From Bacteroidia bacterium (GTDB taxonomy: Bacteria; Bacteroidota; Bacteroidia; Flavobacteriales; Flavobacteriaceae), in contig JAUIIU010000020.1 of NCBI GenBank assembly GCA_030431695.1, positions 1 to 41,083 on the forward strand: a DNA stretch of 41,083 bases, in the 5' to 3' direction. The notes under the pieces are model-generated. The model had not been told where the DNA came from and searched no databases. It worked only from the letters and a program-made list of their open reading frames with translations. Position numbers and translations under genes: made by a program. Shown in pieces: positions 19,081 through 26,019 of this stretch. How positions within the stretch are numbered: position 1 is the stretch's first letter; each line of letters opens with the position of its first letter.

Positions 19081-19977
19081 TTGAGTTCCGAACAACAAAA
19101 TTTTTTTGAATTGCTGAAAAAAGCAGTTTCGGAGGCCTATTTGAATGCTCATAGCGCCCCGGAAGACATCGGGAACTGGAAAGGGGACGATATTGTGAGC
19201 TTCCAGGAGGATCTGTTCGAGAAAACGAAGGGAAGGGTAAGTGAAAAATGGTTTTATACTTATTTTAAGAATCGCTCGGAAAAACTTCCGCGCATCGATA
19301 TGCTCAACTTGCTAAGTGAGTACTCGGGTTTCGAGAATTGGAACGATTTTAAGAACACCCACAGACAAGCCGTTCAACTTAAAAAGAGGACCAAAAGAAA
19401 TTTCCTGTGGTACGCCCTGGCCATCATACCCTTAGGATTGATAATTTACAGCTTGATCGACTTCGATCACACTTACGAATTCTGTATGGTTGATGAGGAC
19501 TACGGAGAGCCTATTTCAGAAACAAGGCTGAACATCAAGATTCTTATTGATGGCCAGTCGCCGGTTTATTTCAAAACCGACAGCACCGGTTGTTTTCAGT
19601 ATAAAAGCAAGGAGAAAACCATTAGATTCGTAGTACAGTCTCCCTACCATAAGACCGATACCATCACCCGGAATATCGAGACCAGTTCGGATGCAACAGT
19701 TCGCCTGGCAACCGATGATTATGCCCTGATCCTTCGCTATTACAGTTCCGGTAATGTAGCTGAACTTCAGAAGAGAAGAAAAGAACTGGGCTTATTGATC
19801 GCCGATAACGCACGAATTTACCAAGTCTACCCCCGGCAAACGGGCATCGAGATGTACACCAAGGAAGAATTTATCAATAAACTTACCATCCCAACCAGTA
19901 GTTTAAAGAACATCCGTATCCTGGACAAACAGTACGAGGATGGCAGGATCGTGAAACTAAAATTCAGTACGCAATGA
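19081..19977 (+). CDS. Unrecognised single-pass membrane protein
   Basis: A 298-residue protein with a TTG start at 19081; no ATG is available before residue 73. The cytoplasmic part (1-105) is helical. It contains an FFELLKKAVSEAY helix and the segment RVSEKWFYTYFKN...LPRIDMLNLLSEYSGFENWNDFK, which looks like a small helical recognition domain seen at the N-terminus of several flavobacterial regulators. A membrane helix spans 108-126. The remaining 170 residues are beta-rich, with a Cna-B-like strand pattern near 133-200 (inferred). Its TGA overlaps the ATG of the next lipoprotein gene (ATGA). Confidence 0.65.
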   Translation: MSSEQQNFFELLKKAVSEAYLNAHSAPEDIGNWKGDDIVSFQEDLFEKTKGRVSEKWFYTYFKNRSEKLPRIDMLNLLSEYSGFENWNDFKNTHRQAVQLKKRTKRNFLWYALAIIPLGLIIYSLIDFDHTYEFCMVDEDYGEPISETRLNIKILIDGQSPVYFKTDSTGCFQYKSKEKTIRFVVQSPYHKTDTITRNIETSSDATVRLATDDYALILRYYSSGNVAELQKRRKELGLLIADNARIYQVYPRQTGIEMYTKEEFINKLTIPTSSLKNIRILDKQYEDGRIVKLKFSTQ

Positions 19978-20489
19978 GAACAAGGCTTTTATTTTTACTG
20001 AATTTATCATTCCTTGTTGCCTGTAACAGCGGGGCGGAGCGCAATGCTTCAAAAGCCGCCGAGACATTCGAAGCAGAAGAAGCGGTTTCGGTGTCTGAAA
20101 TGGAGATGGACGAAAGCATAACGACTATCGATTACCAGGGTATTGTTTCTGAAAAATTACAGGAACTCGCCGAACTTCAACAATTGATCAACACTCATCC
20201 CGAATTCGAATCGGAACTTCGCGAACAATTGCATTCCATATCTCCTGATAGTATTCTCACGGGTACCAAATCCGAGTCCATTCAAATCTCTGAGATCACA
20301 CCATTGGGAGGAACGATCGAGTTTTCCGACTCAATTCAGGACGGTGTTAAATTCAGCTACAGGATCACTACCAACAATGGAAGTAAACTGGATAGCATCC
20401 TGGCAAGGTTTCAGAATACAACTGTCGAGATCGATGGCGAACAATTCACTTCCACCAAGGTGACTTTCGAAAGCCTGAAGGATCAATAG
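19974..20489 (+). CDS. Unrecognised lipoprotein
   Basis: A 171-residue lipoprotein with lipobox FLVAC (Cys17). It is acidic, with a predicted helix at about 45-80 and a mixed strand region from 95 on. It is translationally coupled to the membrane protein upstream by a 4-bp overlap, and the two probably act together in the envelope. No family is recognised. Confidence 0.7.
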   Translation: MRTRLLFLLNLSFLVACNSGAERNASKAAETFEAEEAVSVSEMEMDESITTIDYQGIVSEKLQELAELQQLINTHPEFESELREQLHSISPDSILTGTKSESIQISEITPLGGTIEFSDSIQDGVKFSYRITTNNGSKLDSILARFQNTTVEIDGEQFTSTKVTFESLKDQ

Positions 20490-20533
20490 ACTGGCAATCA
20501 ATATAATTCGTAGTTTTGAGAAAACCCTGAACA

Positions 20534-21715
20534 GTGGCGATCGCTAAAAGTACCCGTATTATTTCGCTGGATGTCCTTCGCGGCCTGGTGATGGTGATCA
20601 TGGCACTGGACCACGTTCGGGACTACTTTCACCTGGGTGCGATGAATTCGGATCCAACCAATTTGGATACAACTACGCCACTATTGTTCTTTACGCGGTT
20701 CATAACGCACTACTGCGCACCGATTTTCATATTCCTGGCAGGAACTTCGGCCTTTCTTTACGGCCGAAACAAAACGAGGAATCAATTGTTTCGTTTCCTC
20801 TTTACACGAGGGGTATGGCTGGTTTTCATAGAACTTACCCTGATGACCACCATTTGGTGGTTCGACCTGAGCTATGGATTTTTCAACCTTCAGGTGATCT
20901 GGGCAATCGGATTGTGTATGATAGTGTTGTCTTTGCTGATCTTTCTGCCCAAAAAGGTGATCATTTTACTGGGACTAGTGTTGGTTTTCGGTCATAACCT
21001 CCTGGACGGCGTCACTACTGAAGGTAACAGCTTCGGGGCTATCCTCTGGTATATATTCCATCAATCCGGTTTTATCCAGTTGGGTGATCGTTACGTAAGT
21101 TTCCTGTATCCGATCCTTCCGTGGATCGGGGTAATGGCACTCGGGTATGCCTTCGGAAGTTTATATCACAGGGAATTCGATTACAGACTTCGGAAAAAGT
21201 GGTTGCTATGGCTGGGACTGGGCAGCATAGGGTTATTTCTGTTACTGCGTGGGATCAATGTCTATGGAAATCTCACCCCATGGGCGGTTCAGAAAGACAC
21301 TACATTCACCATTCTTTCATTTCTGAACGTGACCAAGTACCCGCCTTCTCTATTGTTCCTTTTGGTTACACTGGGACCCGCTTTCCTCTTCCTGTACTTC
21401 ACAGAAAACTGGAGAAACGCCATAGCCGATTTCTTCCTGGTTTTCGGAAGGGTTCCTTTCTTCTATTACGTGCTTCATGTCTTAGTGATCCATTTGGCCG
21501 CAATACTTGGCCTCATCCTCACAGGCCAGGACTGGAAACTGATGATACTTTCCAACGATACGATTAACAGTGGGATATTACTGGGGTATGGCTACTCTCT
21601 GGGGGTAGTGTACCTGGTTTGGATTGGGGTGGTCATGCTACTGTATCCTATCAGTAAATGGTATATGACCTACAAGGCCAATAATCGGGATAAGTGGTGG
21701 CTGAGTTACCTGTAA
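20534..21715 (+). CDS. DUF1624 / heparan-alpha-glucosaminide acetyltransferase-like membrane protein
   Basis: A 393-residue inner-membrane protein with about ten helices. The N-terminal signature RIISLDVLRGLVMVIMALDHVRDYF, followed by a TRFITHYCAPIFIFLAGTSAF segment, is that of the HGSNAT-catalytic/DUF1624 family, whose eukaryotic member acetylates glucosamine ends across the lysosomal membrane. The aspartate and histidine of MALDHVRD are the conserved polar pair. The bacterial substrate is unknown. The start is GTG at 20534, 44 bp past the preceding lipoprotein gene, so cotranscription is possible. Confidence 0.88.
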   Translation: MAIAKSTRIISLDVLRGLVMVIMALDHVRDYFHLGAMNSDPTNLDTTTPLLFFTRFITHYCAPIFIFLAGTSAFLYGRNKTRNQLFRFLFTRGVWLVFIELTLMTTIWWFDLSYGFFNLQVIWAIGLCMIVLSLLIFLPKKVIILLGLVLVFGHNLLDGVTTEGNSFGAILWYIFHQSGFIQLGDRYVSFLYPILPWIGVMALGYAFGSLYHREFDYRLRKKWLLWLGLGSIGLFLLLRGINVYGNLTPWAVQKDTTFTILSFLNVTKYPPSLLFLLVTLGPAFLFLYFTENWRNAIADFFLVFGRVPFFYYVLHVLVIHLAAILGLILTGQDWKLMILSNDTINSGILLGYGYSLGVVYLVWIGVVMLLYPISKWYMTYKANNRDKWWLSYL

Positions 21716-21760
21716 AGCAGAAACCGCCCCTGCGTGAGCATACAAGGACGGCTTCCTGAT

Positions 21761-21777
21761 TAACAACTAACTAAATT
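21761..21777 (+). other. TAACAACTAAC-type motif past the FAS1 gene
   Basis: A 17-bp segment beginning TAACAACTAACTAAA, lying 18 bp past the 3' end of the FAS1 gene. A near copy is at 30665-30681 beside the end of another lipoprotein gene of the proposed regulon. The function is unknown; it may be only AT-rich background. Confidence 0.25.
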
Positions 21778-21795
21778 CAAACAAGAACAATCAAT

Positions 21796-23637
21796 TTATA
21801 GTGGCAACAGTACTTTATCTATAGCATGTACTACCCCATTCGCGGCCTGCACGTTCACTACGATAATGTTACTTACCCTTCCGTTAGGGTCTGTAATCGT
21901 TGCGTTAGTTGCATCGATCGTAAGGTCGTCACCCAGGGTTGAAACGGTTCCATCCACCAGGTCCTCGGCACGCACGTTTGCCCCTGGAATAACATGTGTA
22001 TTCAGGGTTGCAGTTAAGGTAGCCGTATCGATATCGTCCAGGCTCGCTATACCCAGTTCAACCAGAAGATCGCCGAATGCATCATTCGTCGGAGCAAATA
22101 CAGTGAAAGGAGCGGGACTCGTTCCGTCCGGAGTACTCAGTACAGATACAAAGTCGGGTTGATCCGGCCTGGTAAGTGCAGCCACAAGTGTTCCGAAGGT
22201 AGGATCGGCCACCGCAAAGGTCACAACGGTTGGAAGCGCGATCACTCCATCAACTATATGGACCACACCATTGGCAGCCAGCACATCAGGAGTGGCAACG
22301 GTAGAGATTCCATTCAGTGTAACTCCGCCATCGGTATTAATATACAGGCTTAGGTTATTATCGGTGGTTCCGTAAGTAGCGAGTGTTGTAGTATAGGAAG
22401 TTTCAAGTCCTGAGGACAAGGCAATTCCCGTTAGTGCGTGGTTTAAAATCACCTGGGTGAGAACGTCCACCGGTACATCTCCTATGCTCCCGAAGCCGTT
22501 TCCACTCAGGAAGGTCTCAAATGAGCTGTTTGTTGGTGCGAATACGGTGAATTCGGCATTTCGGTCGTCCAGTACGGTATCCAGCCCTGTGATCTCCAGT
22601 GCTTCGGAAAGAATCGACAGGTCCGAGGTCATCATTGCCAGGTTTGTGATCGTCGGATCGATTATGTTAATTACTTCCTGCGGAAGGATCACCTTGTCGA
22701 TCGCATGTACCACACCGTTACCCGTTTGAACGTTGGTCACGATAATATTGGCGGGCATCCCGGTGGCGTCGATAATCTGTGGCCCATTGGTTAGCGATAT
22801 AGTGATATCCTCGCCCTGGAAGGTTGTAGCTGTCTGGCCGTCAGTCAGGTCTTCCGCACGCACATTAGCTCCTGCGATCACGTGATAATTCAGAACCAAT
22901 TGCAGAACCGGTTGAGGAATATCGTCCAGGGAAGCAGCTCCCAGGGTTGCCAGAAGACTGGTGAAGGCGTCGTTGGTAGGTGCGAAAACCGTGAATGGTG
23001 AGGCCGCCGATCCCGATAACAGGGCAACATAGTCGGTATTAGCATCCGAGGCTGCGATGAGTGCATCTACAAGTACAGAGAAATCCGGGTTGGCTGTTGC
23101 TTGGGTAACAATGGTCGGAATTCCGATAACTGCATCCACCGCATGGATCACCCCGTTACTCGCGCCTATGTCGGCCGAGGTCACACTGGATACATTATTG
23201 ATACGGACGCCGGATGAGGTGTTGATGTACAGACTCAGGTTATTGGTAGTACTTCCAAACACTGCCAGGGAGTTTATATATCCTGTCGACAAGCTTCCGG
23301 AATTGTTGGTGCCGGCCACCACGTGATTCAGTAAGACATTGGTAAGTACATCTACAGGTACATCTTCCAGGCTTGCGAATCCGTTATCGTTCAGGAATGT
23401 TGCAAACGCGGCATTATTCGGTGCGAAGACGGTATATTCCGCAGATCCGTTCAGTGTTTCCACCAGGCCGGCGATCTGAAGCGCTTCGAGCAGGGTGGAA
23501 TAATCCGAATTATTCTGGACGAATACTGCAATAGTTTGATCTCCCATTGGAGTTGTATCTCCATTATCGTCATCACTACAGGAAGTAATGAAAGTCAGAA
23601 GAAAAGCAAATAGTGATAATTTGATCAGATTTTTCAT
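21796..23637 (-). CDS. Four-domain fasciclin (FAS1) lipoprotein
   Basis: A 613-residue surface lipoprotein from the ATG at 23637, with lipobox FITSC (Cys20) followed by an SDDD acidic signal common for Bacteroidota surface export. Four FAS1 domains follow at about 33-174, 175-319, 328-469 and 470-613, each with the H1 motif (YTVFAPNNAAF or FTVFAPTNDAF) and the H2 motif (NGVIHAVDAVI, NGVVHAIDKVI). Domains 1 and 3 resemble each other, as do 2 and 4, so a two-domain unit was duplicated. FAS1 domains mediate adhesion. It has its own copy of the proposed ECF promoter after a terminator. An in-frame start 14 codons upstream is rejected because it overlaps the promoter -10 region. Confidence 0.93.
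   Translation of the reverse strand: MKNLIKLSLFAFLLTFITSCSDDDNGDTTPMGDQTIAVFVQNNSDYSTLLEALQIAGLVETLNGSAEYTVFAPNNAAFATFLNDNGFASLEDVPVDVLTNVLLNHVVAGTNNSGSLSTGYINSLAVFGSTTNNLSLYINTSSGVRINNVSSVTSADIGASNGVIHAVDAVIGIPTIVTQATANPDFSVLVDALIAASDANTDYVALLSGSAASPFTVFAPTNDAFTSLLATLGAASLDDIPQPVLQLVLNYHVIAGANVRAEDLTDGQTATTFQGEDITISLTNGPQIIDATGMPANIIVTNVQTGNGVVHAIDKVILPQEVINIIDPTITNLAMMTSDLSILSEALEITGLDTVLDDRNAEFTVFAPTNSSFETFLSGNGFGSIGDVPVDVLTQVILNHALTGIALSSGLETSYTTTLATYGTTDNNLSLYINTDGGVTLNGISTVATPDVLAANGVVHIVDGVIALPTVVTFAVADPTFGTLVAALTRPDQPDFVSVLSTPDGTSPAPFTVFAPTNDAFGDLLVELGIASLDDIDTATLTATLNTHVIPGANVRAEDLVDGTVSTLGDDLTIDATNATITDPNGRVSNIIVVNVQAANGVVHAIDKVLLPL
21799..22656 (-). repeat. Second copy of the two-domain FAS1 unit
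   Basis: Encodes FAS1 domains 3 and 4. It mirrors the unit at 22681-23541, sharing landmarks such as VPVDVLT, NNLSLYINT, HVI-GANVRAEDL and NIIV-NVQ. Confidence 0.75.
22681..23541 (-). repeat. First copy of the two-domain FAS1 unit
   Basis: Encodes FAS1 domains 1 and 2, in the same order as the second copy. Confidence 0.75.
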
Positions 23638-23665
23638 AACAGTTATTAGATTAATGAGTTTGTTG

Positions 23666-23696
23666 ATGAAACAATCCATTCTGAATTACTACTACC
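23666..23696 (-). promoter_or_regulatory. Proposed ECF promoter of the FAS1 gene
   Basis: On the minus strand GGTAGT, 17 bp, TGTTTCAT, ending 28 bp before the FAS1 ATG. It has the same box spacing as the four other elements in the window but one mismatch in the -35 box and weaker agreement after TGTT. It lies beyond the terminator of the preceding gene, where an independent promoter is expected. Confidence 0.55.
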
Positions 23697-23763
23697 CGGA
23701 ATTCCGACTTTAGCAAATGTTTAACGTTTTTATTAAATTCTTAAACATTATTCGAGCGGGGTA

Positions 23764-23788
23764 TAAAAAAACCCTCCATTACGGAGGG
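23764..23788 (-). terminator. Intrinsic terminator of the module-1 lipoprotein gene
   Basis: A 6-bp stem CCCTCC/GGAGGG with a 5-base loop; on the minus strand it is followed by a run of seven to eight T, about 28 bp past the stop. Confidence 0.88.
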
Positions 23789-23816
23789 CCAATTAACATA
23801 ACTAAACATAAGCGGG

Positions 23817-24467
23817 TTACTCACAAAACGGTATCATGCCTAAGATCTCGGTCTTGAGAACTTCGTTCGAATTGATCGTGAGCACAACGTTATTCGGTAA
23901 TAGGATCTGTATAGGATACTGGATACTCGCAACAAGATCTTCCTCGAAACCATCTATAGACTGAAAAGTTTGTTTATCGTGTTCGAAGATCACGGTTTGG
24001 AATTGGGAATTCTGCGGATCGTATATCGACAGTTCGATCGGGTAGCTGATATCCACACAGGTGATACTTTCATTCCATAGCCCACCATTGGCACAAAGCG
24101 CTATCAGGTTATCGAAGGTTTCCCGGTTGGGAACCTCAAGATTCATATAATCCCCGAAGGTGATGTTGATAGGGAATTTCGGGACCAGGATACTTCCTTC
24201 GTCAAAACCATAAAGATCCTGAATGGAATTTACCTCGTACTCATGCCCCCTGTAGATACAAACGTATGGAAAATCAATGCTGAAGCAGGGTGAGTGGTCT
24301 ACAATATCGTCGTAGGACCCGTCGTGCGACACCACGGACATCAGGAGATTCTTGAGCTGACCGTCCCTTAGGATAGATTCTTCATCCGGATCCTCAATAA
24401 CCGTGAATTCCTCCTTTTGACATCCCGCAAGCACAACCAGCATCAAAACGTACAAAACGTACCGCAT
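23817..24467 (-). CDS. Divergent lipoprotein of ECF module 1 (four-fold 'FP' repeat)
   Basis: A 216-residue lipoprotein from the ATG at 24467, with lipobox VVLAGC (Cys16). The mature part holds four related strand units marked by FPYVCIYRGHEYEV, FPINITFGDYMNLEV, YPIELSIYDPQNSQF and YPIQILLPNNVVLTI, the middle ones followed by a helix ending in cysteine (DNLIALC). The same four units in the same order form residues 66-224 of the module-2 lipoprotein, and the lead-in (EEFTVIEDPDEESI and EEEIFIDENNEETI) also matches. I do not recognise a family. It is transcribed divergently from the sigma gene through an 82-bp gap. An in-frame TTG at 24491 overlaps the promoter -10 box, so the ATG is preferred. 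Confidence 0.82.
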   Translation of the reverse strand: MRYVLYVLMLVVLAGCQKEEFTVIEDPDEESILRDGQLKNLLMSVVSHDGSYDDIVDHSPCFSIDFPYVCIYRGHEYEVNSIQDLYGFDEGSILVPKFPINITFGDYMNLEVPNRETFDNLIALCANGGLWNESITCVDISYPIELSIYDPQNSQFQTVIFEHDKQTFQSIDGFEEDLVASIQYPIQILLPNNVVLTINSNEVLKTEILGMIPFCE

Positions 24468-24482
24468 CTCCTTTTTTTGGTA

Positions 24483-24513
24483 ATATAACAACTACAAAAC
24501 TAAAATTCCTACC
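24483..24513 (-). promoter_or_regulatory. Proposed ECF promoter of the module-1 lipoprotein
   Basis: On the minus strand GGTAGG, 17 bp, TGTTATAT, with 15 bp to the ATG at 24467. The extended -35 (GGTAGGAATTTTA) and the -10 are identical to those of the module-1 fecR element. Confidence 0.75.
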
Positions 24514-24527
24514 CGCGTTTATATTTT

Positions 24528-24535
24528 TATATTTG
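24528..24535 (+). promoter_or_regulatory. Housekeeping -7 box of the module-1 sigma gene
   Basis: TATATTTG matches TAnnTTTG, 14 bp before the sigma ATG. No TTG lies at the -33 position, which falls on the -35 box of the divergent ECF promoter. Confidence 0.6.
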
Positions 24536-24549
24536 TCGAAAATCATTGC

Positions 24550-25065
24550 ATGTCGACCCCACTTTTCAAGAATGTTTGCGACGAGCAGTATTTCTCCAAA
24601 CTATACGAGAAATACGCCAAGGACCTGCATGATTTTATCTACTATAAATATGGGGAACACGTTCATCCCGAAGACAAGGTGCATGAAGCCTTTATCAAGT
24701 TGTGGCACAATTGCGGGAAAGTAACTCCGGACAAAGCCCGAAGTTTTTTATTTACGGTGATCAACAATATCACCCTCAATGACCTGAAGCATCAGAAGGT
24801 AGTACTTAAACACCGTCAAACGCTCCCCAAAGGCCACACCAACGAATCGCCGCAATTCCTTATGGAGGAGGCAGAGTACATGGCGAAGTTCGAAGCAGCC
24901 CTGGCCAAACTGAGTGAAGGCCAGCGGGTAGCCTTCTTACTTAACCGTGTTGAAGGCAAGCGGCACAAGGAAATAGCTGAAATGTTGAATATATCAAGGA
25001 AGGCAGTCGAGAAGCGGATCTACACAGCTTTGGAAAAGCTTCGGAATGATATTGAGGGAATTTAA
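24550..25065 (+). CDS. ECF sigma factor, module 1
   Basis: A 171-residue sigma-70 family factor of the extracytoplasmic-function type. Region 2 covers about 15-75 (FSKLYEKYAKDLHDFIYYKYG, then EDKVHEAFIKLWHNC), and region 4 about 115-170 (LSEGQRVAFLLNRVEGKRHKEIAEMLNISRKAVEKRI), with its helix-turn-helix in EIAEMLNISRKAVEKR. It closely matches the module-2 sigma factor along its whole length, sharing FIYYK, EAFIKLW and KARSFLFTV. It should be held inactive by the FecR protein encoded next. Its own promoter box is of the housekeeping type. Confidence 0.95.
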   Translation: MSTPLFKNVCDEQYFSKLYEKYAKDLHDFIYYKYGEHVHPEDKVHEAFIKLWHNCGKVTPDKARSFLFTVINNITLNDLKHQKVVLKHRQTLPKGHTNESPQFLMEEAEYMAKFEAALAKLSEGQRVAFLLNRVEGKRHKEIAEMLNISRKAVEKRIYTALEKLRNDIEGI

Positions 25066-25075
25066 TAATTCAGTA

Positions 25076-25106
25076 GGTAGGAATTTTATGACCAGGATTG
25101 TTATAT
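25076..25106 (+). promoter_or_regulatory. Proposed ECF promoter of module-1 fecR-receptor operon
   Basis: GGTAGG, 17 bp, TGTTATAT, with 15 bp to the fecR ATG at 25122. It begins 10 bp after the sigma stop codon and is an inverted counterpart of the element upstream of the sigma gene. Confidence 0.75.
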
Positions 25107-25121
25107 AGGTGGAAATTGATT

Positions 25122-26012
25122 ATGAAAAAGAAGAATTTAATTTCTAAATGGTTAGACTTTAACCTGAGTGATACGGAAAAGGAAGCATTCAACCACTTGG
25201 ATGTTTCCGATTCCTATCACCGTTTAGACCGGGCGGCTCAATTCTACAAAGCCCCGGACCTGGACACAGAACGCAGTTACAGCGATCTGAGGTCTAAGCT
25301 CGGTTCTCAAAAAAGACCAGTCTCTGTCTATCGATATGTTTCTGCAATCGCCGCTGTACTCATTGTGGCGTTTGGCTTGTTTTATTTTCTGAATTCAGCG
25401 AACCCTGTGGAATATGTCGCAGGAAACGCCGACAGAATAGAGTTTTCCCTGCCGGATGATTCCGAAGTAGTCCTCAATGCAGGCTCTTCGATCACTTTCA
25501 AAGAATCGAATTGGGCCAACAACCGTGAAGTGAAACTTATCGGTGAGGCATATTTCAAGGTAGCCAAAGGTTCAAAATTCGAAGTGCTCACTTCCCAGGG
25601 TAGCGTTTCGGTACTTGGAACACAGTTTTCGGTAAAGGACAGGGTTGATTATTTTGAGGTAAGTTGTTTTGAAGGTTCTGTTCGCGTGGTCTACGAAGGC
25701 TCTTCAGAAGTACTGTCACCGGGTGAAACCTTCAAAGGGTACGCCGATGTGATCCTGAATGATAAAACTGAACTAGCTGAACCCAGCTGGCTTTCGGATA
25801 AATCAATCTTTAAAAGTGTCCCATATCGCCAAGTCGTGGATGAACTGGAACGACAATACGACATCCAGATCTCCGGGAATTCAACGGATAGTAACACTTT
25901 GTTCACCGGAAGTTTTTCCAACCAGAATTTAGAAACAGCCTTGCAGGCTATTACAATTCCCCTTAACTTGTCTTACTCTATTGATGGTAAAAGCGTGGTT
26001 TTAAAAAAATAA
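25122..26012 (+). CDS. FecR-family anti-sigma factor, module 1
   Basis: A 296-residue inner-membrane anti-sigma factor. The cytoplasmic N-terminal part (1-72) would bind the sigma factor. A membrane helix lies at about 74-92 (IAAVLIVAFGLFYFL). The periplasmic FecR domain (about 100-195) has the landmarks LPDDSEVVLNAGS, LIGEAYFKVAKGSKFEV and VLGTQFSV. The C-terminal STN-like DUF4974 domain (about 220-295) ends FTGSFSNQNLETALQAIT and LSYSIDGKSVVLKK. The ATG at 25122 is chosen because an upstream in-frame TTG (25098) overlaps the -10 box. The receptor gene starts 7 bp after its stop. Confidence 0.94.
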   Translation: MKKKNLISKWLDFNLSDTEKEAFNHLDVSDSYHRLDRAAQFYKAPDLDTERSYSDLRSKLGSQKRPVSVYRYVSAIAAVLIVAFGLFYFLNSANPVEYVAGNADRIEFSLPDDSEVVLNAGSSITFKESNWANNREVKLIGEAYFKVAKGSKFEVLTSQGSVSVLGTQFSVKDRVDYFEVSCFEGSVRVVYEGSSEVLSPGETFKGYADVILNDKTELAEPSWLSDKSIFKSVPYRQVVDELERQYDIQISGNSTDSNTLFTGSFSNQNLETALQAITIPLNLSYSIDGKSVVLKK

Positions 26013-26019
26013 CCAAAGG

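Noticed and set aside
23638-23679. 14-codon extension of the FAS1 lipoprotein
   Set aside because: It overlaps the -10 region and puts extra residues before a complete lipoprotein signal.
25098-25121. Upstream TTG start of module-1 fecR
   Set aside because: It overlaps the proposed -10 box, so it would not be in the transcript.
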